From NCBI GenBank assembly GCA_009781925.1, contig WQUU01000187.1, forward strand, positions 1-22,169: a stretch of DNA of 22,169 nucleotides, written 5' to 3'. The translations under genes were made by a program, and so were the position numbers. Below are positions 8,239 to 15,264 of this stretch, in pieces. Numbering within the stretch: the first letter of the stretch is position 1; the number at the start of each line of letters is the position of its first letter. A model generated the notes under the pieces. That model worked only from the letters and a program-made list of their open reading frames with translations, was not told the origin of the DNA and did no database searches. The stretch comes from Bacillota bacterium (lineage in GTDB: Bacteria; Bacillota; Clostridia; Oscillospirales; Oscillospiraceae).

Positions 8239-9144
8239 ATGAACAGACGTGTTTTCTGTTTTATCATTACCGCGCTTTTCCTATGCGCCGCGCTTCTCCC
8301 GCTCACCGGCTGCGGCGCGCCGGCGATGACGGGCCCCCCCTCGCCCACGGTGCGGGAGACCCCGGTGCTTACAGCGGAGGCTACGCCAACACCCGCCGCG
8401 CCCAGCCCCTCCGCGACGGAGACGCCGAGCCACGAGACGGCGTCCCCTTATCCGTGGGCTGAAATCTACCTCCACTTTTTGACCGCGAACTACGACAGCC
8501 TCAACACCCTGTGCTACGGCGGCATCGCGGGGGTCGGCTTCATCGACCTGGATCTGGACGGGGCCGCCGAGCTCCTGCTCTTCGACGCCGGAGCCTCCGC
8601 CGCCATGGGCGTGCAGTTTTTTGACATCGTGGACGGACAGGTGGTCTGTATCTCCGCGAACAACCCCGATATCGGAACGGCCTACGGCGCGGGCCATTTT
8701 ACGGATGTCTACGTGGACGCCAATTACTTTGAAGATTTCCGCCTCATGCAGGAGCTCCGGAGCGGGGAGCGGTATTTTTTGGTGGAATCCGGCAACGGAG
8801 ATGAGGGCTTCCTCTACCGGGAGGTCATCCGCTTCGGGCGGGACGGGAACGGGACGCTGACGCTGACGAGCTTATTGTACCGCTATGAGAGCTACAGCCC
8901 GGACGCCGGCGGGGACATGGTTCTCAGCGAGGCGCGCTATGCGCAGGGGGGGCAGAGTATCGGCGCGGAGGAATACACCGCGGCGTATAACGCTCTCTTT
9001 GCCGCGGTAAAGCCGGCGGACTACACGCCCGCGGGGGCCTTCATCTGGGAGAACAAAAACTACGACGGCACGGCGGAGAGCTTTTTGGCGCTCGTCCAAA
9101 CGGCGCTCAGCTGCTATGCGCCGATTCCAGATTTCAACAATTAA
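8239..9144 (+). CDS. Lipoprotein of unknown function with a DLDLDG motif
   Basis: I do not recognise a specific family. The ATG at 8239 lies 12 nt after GGGGGAGG; a GTG at 8230 is only 3 nt after it, so 8239 is preferred. Residues 1-22 form a lipoprotein signal ending LTGC, so the mature protein would be anchored outside the membrane. A Pro/Thr/Ser-rich linker follows to about residue 73. The globular part contains GFIDLDLDGAAELLLFD, a D-x-D-x-DG calcium-loop-like motif of the type found in FG-GAP/VCBS-like and dockerin-like proteins. The remainder is acidic and aromatic-rich, suggesting a secreted beta-rich domain. It is downstream of the nucleoside transporter but not a BmpA-type binding protein by motif. 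Confidence 0.8.
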   Translation: MNRRVFCFIITALFLCAALLPLTGCGAPAMTGPPSPTVRETPVLTAEATPTPAAPSPSATETPSHETASPYPWAEIYLHFLTANYDSLNTLCYGGIAGVGFIDLDLDGAAELLLFDAGASAAMGVQFFDIVDGQVVCISANNPDIGTAYGAGHFTDVYVDANYFEDFRLMQELRSGERYFLVESGNGDEGFLYREVIRFGRDGNGTLTLTSLLYRYESYSPDAGGDMVLSEARYAQGGQSIGAEEYTAAYNALFAAVKPADYTPAGAFIWENKNYDGTAESFLALVQTALSCYAPIPDFNN

Positions 9145-9148
9145 TTTC

Positions 9149-9177
9149 TTGACTTCATGCGGGCATTGTGCTAATAT
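9149..9177 (+). promoter_or_regulatory. Strong rightward promoter now facing the IS110 element
   Basis: TTGACT (9149-9154), 17 bp and TAATAT (9172-9177), with TGC just before the -10 (extended -10), form a near-consensus promoter in AT-rich DNA. The next plus-strand gene is pplA at 10879, on the far side of the IS110 transposase. The simplest reading is that this was the promoter of the electron-transfer operon before the insertion; it could also give antisense RNA to the transposase. Confidence 0.6.
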
Positions 9178-9341
9178 TTCTATATTCTGGGTGCATATTT
9201 TGATTTTAGCAATGTCAAAATTTTGTCTATTTTTTGTGAGAGGAAATGGAAGTTTGAAACCCGTTAATACGAAACCGCCTTAAAGCAGGCACAACAAACC
9301 AGGCCCCCATAAGGCGGCCGAAAAAACTATTCCGAAAGCAA

Positions 9342-10574
9342 TCAGTCAGAGGCAGTTACAAGATAGCCCTGACGCTGGAGGATAAAGATGGCCTGTTCAA
9401 CTGTGACCTCGCGCTGGATCGGTGGTTTATCCGCTTGACGGTACAGTTCCGCGTTGTACGGTTCGCTTTTTTTGAGAATGTTGTAGATGGCAGTCAACAG
9501 CATTCTGGCGATGGCGATAATCGCTTTTTTGTGTCCACGCCGCTTTTTGATGGCTTGATAGCGGTTTCTGACTTCCGGGTGCTTGTTGCTTTTAATGGCG
9601 GCCAAAGCACATTGTACGAGCAACGGTTTGATATAGACCCCAGCACGGGAAATGCGCGTGGTTTTCTTCTTTCCCGCACTGTTGTCGTTCTGTGGGGCAA
9701 GCCCCGCCCAAGAGCAAAGATGCCTCGACGTTTCAAACACAGACATATCCGTACCGATTTCACCGATGACGGCAACGGCGGCAAAGGTTTGGATACCCGG
9801 AACGGTAGAGACAAGATTGACTTGCGGCAGGAACTTTTCCGCGATGGTCAGGATTTCCGATTCGAGATTCGATTTACAGCGTTCGAGACTGTCCATGTGG
9901 GAACGGATAATGCGGAGCTTTTCAGCTTGATTTGCACACATTGCACCGTCCACGGCAGCCTGGATTTCCTCCGGCGATGCTTTAAGCCCTTTTGTAAGAT
10001 AGGGACGAACATCAAAAGGTTCGTTGTTTTCAAGCAACCGCTCTGTGATAGCGGAAGCCGCTTTTCCAAACACGTTGGAAAAAACATCATCCAATTTGAT
10101 GTTTGACACGGTCAGACAGTTCTGGGCGCGGTTCTTTTCGCCGGTGGTGTAACTGGTCAATTTGATGTGATAGCGCACCAAGTCCCGGAGTTGGCGGATG
10201 TCGGCAGGCGGGATGAAGCTTCCATTGATCAGATCATGCTTGAAGATGTCCGCGATCCACTTGGCATCCCGCTTGTCTGTTTTCTTTCCTTTGATTGCTT
10301 TGACGTACTTGGGGTGAGCCAGCACGACATGGCAGTTTGGCTCAAGGATATTGTAGACAGGAATCCAGTATTTCCCTGTGGATTCCATGCAGACATCCCG
10401 GCAATTGTTTTGGGCGAGCCAGTCAGCGAGACGCCGCAGGTCACCGGTGAAGGTGGAAAAGCGTTTTCGGCCATAGGTCGTGACGAGTTTTTCGTCAGTC
10501 GTCGCGATACAGGCCACGACAAAGGATTTGTGAACGTCGATTCCACAGCAGGTCGGGTAAACGATTTTAGGCAT
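9342..10574 (-). CDS. IS110-family transposase (DEDD recombinase)
   Basis: The 410-residue protein appears complete. The RuvC-like N-terminal DEDD domain shows GIDVHK (D13), MESTGKYW (E64) and KGKKTDKRDAKWIAD (Asp at 100 and 103). The C-terminal Transposase_20 part has VPGIQTFAAVAVIGEIG and GLAPQNDNSAGKKKTTRISRAG, which includes the conserved serine region thought to act as the nucleophile. IS110 enzymes are guided by an element-encoded bridge RNA that pairs with both donor and target DNA. The start at 10574 has GAGGGG 5 nt upstream, and this site is inside a small hairpin. No frameshift or missing catalytic residue is evident, so the element may be active. Confidence 0.95.
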   Translation of the reverse strand: MPKIVYPTCCGIDVHKSFVVACIATTDEKLVTTYGRKRFSTFTGDLRRLADWLAQNNCRDVCMESTGKYWIPVYNILEPNCHVVLAHPKYVKAIKGKKTDKRDAKWIADIFKHDLINGSFIPPADIRQLRDLVRYHIKLTSYTTGEKNRAQNCLTVSNIKLDDVFSNVFGKAASAITERLLENNEPFDVRPYLTKGLKASPEEIQAAVDGAMCANQAEKLRIIRSHMDSLERCKSNLESEILTIAEKFLPQVNLVSTVPGIQTFAAVAVIGEIGTDMSVFETSRHLCSWAGLAPQNDNSAGKKKTTRISRAGVYIKPLLVQCALAAIKSNKHPEVRNRYQAIKKRRGHKKAIIAIARMLLTAIYNILKKSEPYNAELYRQADKPPIQREVTVEQAIFILQRQGYLVTASD

Positions 10575-10602
10575 GACATCCCCTCATAAATAGATTTGAG
10601 GG
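10575..10602 (-). promoter_or_regulatory. Hairpin that can hide the transposase ribosome binding site
   Basis: On the minus strand CCCTCA (10602-10597) can pair with TGAGGG (10586-10581) around a 10-nt loop. The second arm contains the GAGGGG ribosome binding site 5 nt before the ATG at 10574. Such sequestration limits transposase translation from read-through transcripts in several IS families; here it is inferred from sequence only. Confidence 0.5.
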
Positions 10603-10790
10603 AACAGGCAGGGACTGGACGCTCACTGAAAAACGAGTAGTTAGTCTCTCCAAAGATAAGTTTACGGGGTTCAACGCCCACATTTATTTGTGCTTGAAAG
10701 AACGTCCGGCGCACATAATTATGCGGAACAGCGGTTTGCTGAACGCACTCACCTCCACGCGCTCTTGAAGTGTGCCTGTTTCCTCAAGCC
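10603..10790 (-). ncRNA. Candidate bridge RNA region of the IS110 element
   Basis: IS110-group elements encode a structured bridge RNA in the non-coding end upstream of the transposase. This stretch holds several possible stems on the minus strand: CTTGA/TCAAG near 10784-10764, a GCG-CAGC / GCTG-CGC stem with internal loop near 10745-10720, and a palindromic CATAATTATG at 10714-10723. The donor- and target-binding loops were not identified. If the element is IS1111-like instead, the RNA would come from the other side (9200-9341). Confidence 0.35.
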
Positions 10791-10878
10791 AATTGTAACA
10801 ATTTTCAACAGCTTATGCGAGAGGGCAATCGTTTCATTCCCCTTTTGTGCCTTTCGCTAGAAAGGAATGGTCATAATT

Positions 10879-11931
10879 ATGAAACGCACCTTATCTTTAG
10901 CGCTTGCCGTACTGCTCGCCTTTTCGCTCCTGGCCCTGGCCGGCTGCGGCGGCGGGTCTAACAGCATCAAGACCGGGCTCGGCATCGTGACCAGTATCGC
11001 CAGCTCCAAGGCCGCCACGGCGGACGCCGCCGGCAACGCCCAGGTGGACAGCTATATCGCCGTCGTGACCTTGGACAGCGGCGGCAAGATCACAAATTGC
11101 GCGCTCGACGCGGCCCAGACCAAGATCAGCTTCGACATCAACGGGAAAGTCACCGCCGACTTGACGGCTCCGATCCAGACCAAGGTCGAGAAGGGCCCCG
11201 CCTATGGGATGGCGAGCAAATCCGGCATCGGCAAGGAGTGGTATGAGCAGGCCGCCGCCTTCGCGAAGTGGTGCGTCGGCAAGACCCCGGCCCAGGTCGC
11301 GGGCATGAAGCTCCAGGCCGACCCGGCAAGCCCCGGCGCCAACATCACCGCAGAGCCCGATCTGACCGCCTCCTGCACCATCAGTGTGGATAACTTCCTC
11401 GCGGCCATCGCGAAAGCCGTCGCGAATGTCCAGAGCGGCACTGCCAGCGGCGCCGTCAAGTCCGGTATGGGCGTCGTGACCAGCATCGCCAGCTCCAAGG
11501 ACGCCGATCCCGCGGCGCCCAAAGACGGCGTGGGCCAGGTGGACAGTTATATCGCCGCCGTGGCCTTGGACAGCAGCGGTAAGATTGTGGTTTGTACCCT
11601 GGACTCCGCGCAGACCAAGGTGACGTTTGACGCCACCGGCGCGCTCACCGCCGACCTCAACGCCCCGATCCAGTCCAAGGACGAGAAGGGCGCCGCCTAT
11701 GGCATGAAGAGCCAGTCCAAAATCGGCAAGGAGTGGAATGAACAGGCCGCTGCTTTTGCCGCCTGGTGCGTCGGCAAGACCCCGGCCCAGGTCGCGGGCA
11801 TGAAGCTTCAGGTAGATCCGGCGAGCGCCTCCGCCAATATCACGGCTGAGCCCGACCTGACCGCCTCCGTCACCATCAGTGTGGACGGTTTTCTGGCGGC
11901 CATCGCAAAGGCTGCCGCCAACGCCGCATAG
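10879..11931 (+). CDS. pplA: PplA-like lipoprotein with two tandem flavinylation-type domains
   Basis: The likely role is a cell-surface electron carrier holding covalently bound FMN. The ATG at 10879 lies 12 nt after AAAGGA; an ATG at 10867 directly abuts that site, so the later one is preferred, giving 350 residues. The lipobox is LAGC with Cys23. Two homologous units follow at about 31-180 and 193-345, offset by 165 residues, each with GIVTSIASSK or GVVTSIASSK, QVDSYIA, AQTK, GKEW and WCVGKTPAQVAGMKL. Each ends in DLTASCTIS or DLTASVTIS, whose threonines (167 and 332) align with the Thr flavinylated by ApbE in FMN-binding domains. This layout matches Listeria PplA as I remember it. A 44-bp stretch is identical in both units (11269-11312 and 11764-11807). 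The apbE-type gene comes next, separated by a repeat. Confidence 0.85.
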   Translation: MKRTLSLALAVLLAFSLLALAGCGGGSNSIKTGLGIVTSIASSKAATADAAGNAQVDSYIAVVTLDSGGKITNCALDAAQTKISFDINGKVTADLTAPIQTKVEKGPAYGMASKSGIGKEWYEQAAAFAKWCVGKTPAQVAGMKLQADPASPGANITAEPDLTASCTISVDNFLAAIAKAVANVQSGTASGAVKSGMGVVTSIASSKDADPAAPKDGVGQVDSYIAAVALDSSGKIVVCTLDSAQTKVTFDATGALTADLNAPIQSKDEKGAAYGMKSQSKIGKEWNEQAAAFAAWCVGKTPAQVAGMKLQVDPASASANITAEPDLTASVTISVDGFLAAIAKAAANAA

Positions 11932-11964
11932 GCGCGGGGGACAGGGCATAGTACCAAAAGATTG

Positions 11965-12044
11965 TTGCAAAACGCGGGTTGTCCGGAGGCCAACCCCTAC
12001 AGGAATCCTGTAGGGGACGGCGTCCTCGACGTCCCGTTTTGCAA
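11965..12044. repeat. Nested palindromic repeat between pplA and apbE, copy B
   Basis: The outer arms TTGCAAAACGCGGG (11965-11978) and CCCGTTTTGCAA (12033-12044) are inverted copies with one extra base. Inside is a perfect palindrome with 11-bp arms (11994-12004 and 12006-12016) around one base, containing the CCCCTAC/GTAGGGG core. As RNA it would fold into a long compound hairpin. It could weaken read-through or stabilise the pplA mRNA end. Confidence 0.75.
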
Positions 12045-12085
12045 TAGTCCTTTGGCGTTCATTCCGCTACAGCGAGGAAATCATT

Positions 12086-13171
12086 TTGCGCAAAAAATTT
12101 GCCGCCGGATTTTTGACGGCTTGCCTGCTGCTCGAACTGCTGCTGGGCCTCGGCGGCTGCGGCGGCTACAAGAGGTACAGCGCGTCGTGGTCGGATCTGT
12201 TCGACACCGCGACTACGATGGTGTTTTACGCCAGAGGCGAGACGGAAGCAAATAAGTACAGCACGATCGTCTACGACCGCATGAAGGAGCTCGACCAGCT
12301 CTACGACATCTACCACGCCTATGACGGGCTCAATAACCTCTACACCGTGAACCAAAACGCGGGCATCGCGCCGGTGCAGGTGAGCCGGGATCTCATCGAT
12401 CTAATCCAGATCGCCGTCGCGGGGTACGCGCTCACGGGCGGGGAGACGAATATTGCTCTGGGCCCGGTGCTGTCTATTTGGCACGACTACCGCACCGCGG
12501 GCCTCGACGACCCGGAGAACGCCAAACTGCCGCCCATGGCCGATCTCCGGGCGGCGGACAAACTGACGGACATCCGTGATGTGGTGATTGACGCGCAAAA
12601 CAGCACCGTCTTTCTCACGAAAGCCGGTATGTCTCTGGATGTGGGTTCGGTGGGAAAGCCCTACGCCGCGGAGCTGGCGATCAAAGACGCCGTCTCCGCC
12701 GGGCTGTGCTCCGCCCTGCTGTCCGCGGGGGGGAGTACCACCATCGCCGTGGGCAAACCGCTGGACGGGGTGCGGGATCGCTGGGGCGTCGGCATCCAGG
12801 ATCCGGATCTGACGGTGGACGGCAACAACAATATCATCGACACGATCTATTTTGCCGACAATACCCTCTCCTGCAGCGGCGGCTATGTGCGCTTCTACAC
12901 GGTGGATGGGGTTCCGTACAGCCATATCATCGATCCTGCCATCCTCATGCCCCCTACGCTCTATAAGCAGGTGGCGGTGATCTGTAACGACGCCACCCAG
13001 GCGAATATTTTGAGCACCGCTCTGTTTATCCTGCCCTATGAGCAGGGGCTGGCGCTCATCCAAACAGCGGGGGCGGACGCCTGCTGGATCTTCGCGGACG
13101 GGCATACCGAGATGACAGACGGGTACAGGGCGATTTCGAAGACATACGGGGGCTATTCGGCTGCGGGATAA
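12086..13171 (+). CDS. apbE: ApbE/FmnB-type FAD:protein FMN transferase, lipoprotein
   Basis: The enzyme should attach FMN from FAD to a threonine of secreted flavoproteins, most obviously the two domains of the adjacent PplA-like protein. The start is TTG at 12086 with GAGG 8 nt upstream, giving 361 residues. The signal ends GLGGC (Cys25). Family motifs are FDTATTMVFY (39-48), LDVGSVGKPYAAE (184-196, a variant of DxGGxAKGYA), LLSAGGSTTIAVG and HIIDP (280-284). In the metal-site segment ANILSTALF (from 306), Asn307 stands where ApbE proteins normally have Asp, while Thr311 is kept. A nearby Asp302 might compensate. Apart from this, length and motif order fit an active enzyme of the electron-transfer type (FmnB). 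Confidence 0.9.
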   Translation: MRKKFAAGFLTACLLLELLLGLGGCGGYKRYSASWSDLFDTATTMVFYARGETEANKYSTIVYDRMKELDQLYDIYHAYDGLNNLYTVNQNAGIAPVQVSRDLIDLIQIAVAGYALTGGETNIALGPVLSIWHDYRTAGLDDPENAKLPPMADLRAADKLTDIRDVVIDAQNSTVFLTKAGMSLDVGSVGKPYAAELAIKDAVSAGLCSALLSAGGSTTIAVGKPLDGVRDRWGVGIQDPDLTVDGNNNIIDTIYFADNTLSCSGGYVRFYTVDGVPYSHIIDPAILMPPTLYKQVAVICNDATQANILSTALFILPYEQGLALIQTAGADACWIFADGHTEMTDGYRAISKTYGGYSAAG

Positions 13172-13176
13172 CATAT

Positions 13177-13239
13177 TGTAGGGGCCGCCGCCCTCGGCGG
13201 CCCGTGCCCTTGACCTTTTGCGTACGCCGCGCCCTACAA
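13177..13239. repeat. Dispersed palindromic repeat, copy C
   Basis: The ends TTGTAGGGG (from 13177) and GCCCTACAA (to 13239) are inverted copies, and a GC hairpin CCGCCG/CGGCGG sits inside (about 13186-13201). It occupies most of the space between apbE and ndh2. A TTGACC at 13210 could be a -35 element, but no good -10 follows at the right distance. Confidence 0.75.
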
Positions 13240-13278
13240 GAGAACGATTATACCAACAATGTTTTGGGAGGGATGGCC

Positions 13279-15264
13279 TTGAAAAAGGTGGTCATTTTGG
13301 GCGCCGGATACGCCGGCGTACTGACCGCGAAAAAGCTGGCAAAACAGGTCAAAAAACGCAAGCTGGAAGATATTGAAATTACCATTGTGGATCGGAATCC
13401 CTTCCACACGATGCTCACGGAGCTGCACGAAGTGGCGGCCCAGCGCGTGGAGGAGGACAGCATCCGCATCAGCCTCCAGAGAGTCTTCGCGGGGCGGAAG
13501 GTCAACGTTGTCCAGGACACCATCACAGAGATGGACTTTGAGCGCCAGACCATCACCGGCGCGTCGGGCGCGTTGCCCTATGACTACCTGGTGCTGAGTT
13601 CCGGCTCCAAGCCCACATTCTACGGGACGCCGGGGGCCGAGGAATTCAGTTTCACCCTGTGGTCCTATGACGACGCGATCCGCCTGAGGGAGCATGTCAT
13701 GGACATGTTCCGCGCGGCGGGGGCGGAGACGGATCCGGAAAAGAAGCGGGAGCTCCTGACTTTTTATGTGGTGGGTCTCGGCTTCACGGGCGTGGAGATG
13801 ATGGGAGAACTGGCGGAACTGGCGCCCTTCCTGTGTGACCGCTTTGAGATCGACCCCGCGCTTGTCACTATGGTGGACGTGGACATGCTCGAAAAGGCCT
13901 GCACGGTGATGCCGGATCGGCTTGGGGCGAAGGTTGTGCGCCGCCTGGAGAAGATGGGCGTTCAGGTGCGCTTCAAGACCAACATCAAGGGCGTGGGCGC
14001 GGATTACATCGAGTTTGACCGCAACCAGGGCAAGGGCTTGGAGCGGGAAAAGACGCATACCGTCATCTGGACGGCCGGCGTGGAGGGTTCCTCCGCGGCC
14101 CAGGCTTCCAAAGACCTGGGGGCCGCCGGACGGGGCCGCATCCAGACAGACGAGTTTTTGCGGGCGCAAAATTACAAAAACGTCTATGTGGGCGGGGACA
14201 ACATCTACTTTGTCCCGGAGGGGGAAAAAGCCCCCGTGGCCCAGATGGTGGAGGTCGCGGAGGCCTCCGCCGACACGATTGCCCACAACCTCATGACGGA
14301 TCTGACGAAAACGGGCGAAAAGGAGAAGTTCGCCCCGAAGTTCCACGGGGTGATGGTCTGCGTCGGCGGGCGTTACGGCGTGGCCTATGTGGGCACGGTC
14401 AACCACAAGCTCGCATTGGCCTCTTTCTTCGCCATGTTCACCAAGCACTTTATGAACGTCATCTATTTTGTCAAGGTGTTGGGCTGGCACAAAGTCTACT
14501 CCTATCTGCGGCACGAGTTCTTTACGGTGCGCAACAAGCGCAGCTTTGTGGGCGGGCATTTCTCCAACCGGGGGCCCAGTTTCTTCGGGGTTCCGCTGCG
14601 CATGTTCCTGGGCGCCTTCTGGCTATATGAGGCCATCAAGAAGATGACGGAGGGCTGGATGATCGGCCCGCGGCTGGCGGACTCCATCAACGGGGCCAGC
14701 GCCTTCTTTCACAACGCGATCGCCGGCGCCCAGGGCGCTGCCGCCGCTGCCGCACCCGCGGTCACCGCCGCCGCGGACGCCACGGCCTCCGCGACCTCCG
14801 GCGCGGCGGCCGGCGGCGGGGGGGCGGCAGCGGCGGTTCCAGTGCTCCTCAACTGGAACCTGTGGCTCGTGCACCCCATCCTCACGGGCGGCGGCTCCGC
14901 CAGCGAAGTGGCTTTTCAGCTGAAAGTGCCGGTGATCAACTGGTTCCTCAATCTCTTCCTCCCCAGCAACACGATGCAGATGATCATGCAGATCACCATC
15001 GTGCTTCTGGAAGTGCTCATCGGCGCGGCGCTCATCGGCGGCCTGTTCACGACCCCGGCCGGGATTGGATCCTTCGCGCTGCAAATGATGTTTGTGACCA
15101 CTACGGGGCTCTACATGGACACCTGGTGGATGGTATTTGCCAGTATCGCGGTGCTCTGCGGCGCGGGCCGGGTATTCAGCCTCGACTACTACGTGCAGCC
15201 TTGGCTCAAAAAACACTGGAGCAGGACAAAACTGGCAAGGAAATCGTATTTGTACCATGACTGA
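13279..15264 (+). CDS. ndh2: Type II NADH dehydrogenase fused to a C-terminal membrane module (Ndh2 type)
   Basis: The protein should oxidise NADH with FAD and reduce a membrane quinone without pumping protons. TTG at 13279 lies 6 nt after GGGAGGG and starts MKKVVILGAGYAG; the ATG at 13273 touches that site and is the alternative. The enzyme part has GAGYAG (8-13) for FAD, GLGFTG (166-171) for NADH, and VYVGGD for FAD. The quinone-site motif AQxAxQ is replaced by AQMVEVAE (321-328). A tail with hydrophobic segments starts near 410, then an Ala/Gly linker (about 480-520), then a block of three or four membrane helices up to residue 640. Listeria Ndh2 of the EET locus also has an extra membrane domain, as I recall. 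The gene overlaps the next by 8 bp. Confidence 0.9.
   Translation: MKKVVILGAGYAGVLTAKKLAKQVKKRKLEDIEITIVDRNPFHTMLTELHEVAAQRVEEDSIRISLQRVFAGRKVNVVQDTITEMDFERQTITGASGALPYDYLVLSSGSKPTFYGTPGAEEFSFTLWSYDDAIRLREHVMDMFRAAGAETDPEKKRELLTFYVVGLGFTGVEMMGELAELAPFLCDRFEIDPALVTMVDVDMLEKACTVMPDRLGAKVVRRLEKMGVQVRFKTNIKGVGADYIEFDRNQGKGLEREKTHTVIWTAGVEGSSAAQASKDLGAAGRGRIQTDEFLRAQNYKNVYVGGDNIYFVPEGEKAPVAQMVEVAEASADTIAHNLMTDLTKTGEKEKFAPKFHGVMVCVGGRYGVAYVGTVNHKLALASFFAMFTKHFMNVIYFVKVLGWHKVYSYLRHEFFTVRNKRSFVGGHFSNRGPSFFGVPLRMFLGAFWLYEAIKKMTEGWMIGPRLADSINGASAFFHNAIAGAQGAAAAAAPAVTAAADATASATSGAAAGGGGAAAAVPVLLNWNLWLVHPILTGGGSASEVAFQLKVPVINWFLNLFLPSNTMQMIMQITIVLLEVLIGAALIGGLFTTPAGIGSFALQMMFVTTTGLYMDTWWMVFASIAVLCGAGRVFSLDYYVQPWLKKHWSRTKLARKSYLYHD

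Larger units (their letters stand above)
9200..10800 (-). mobile_element. IS110-family insertion sequence (ends approximate)
   Basis: The segment contains an intact IS110-type transposase plus about 200 bp of non-coding DNA on each side, with visibly lower GC than the flanking genes. IS110 elements usually lack obvious terminal inverted repeats and make little or no target duplication, and no clear ends could be fixed by eye. An inverted repeat CCGCCTTA (9275-9282) / TAAGGCGG (9310-9317) lies just past the transposase stop and could be a subterminal or transcript-end structure. Confidence 0.7.

Noticed and set aside
8239..9144. Lipoprotein as the missing BmpA-type nucleoside-binding protein
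   Set aside because: It has a lipobox but no BmpA-like periplasmic-binding fold motifs and is only about 300 residues with a DxDxDG loop.
10879..11931. RnfG or NqrC-type FMN-binding subunit
   Set aside because: No RnfG-type S(T)GAT motif or other Rnf genes nearby; the two-unit lipoprotein and neighbours fit PplA better.
13204..13278. Start of ndh2 at 13204 and an internal promoter TTGACC at 13210
   Set aside because: The extra 25 residues lie in a dispersed repeat and precede the conserved KKVVILGAG start; no -10 box follows TTGACC at proper spacing.
13234..14559. 441-codon minus-strand frame opposite ndh2
   Set aside because: The sense strand has clear NDH-2 motifs; the antisense product is a His/Arg/Val-rich shadow.
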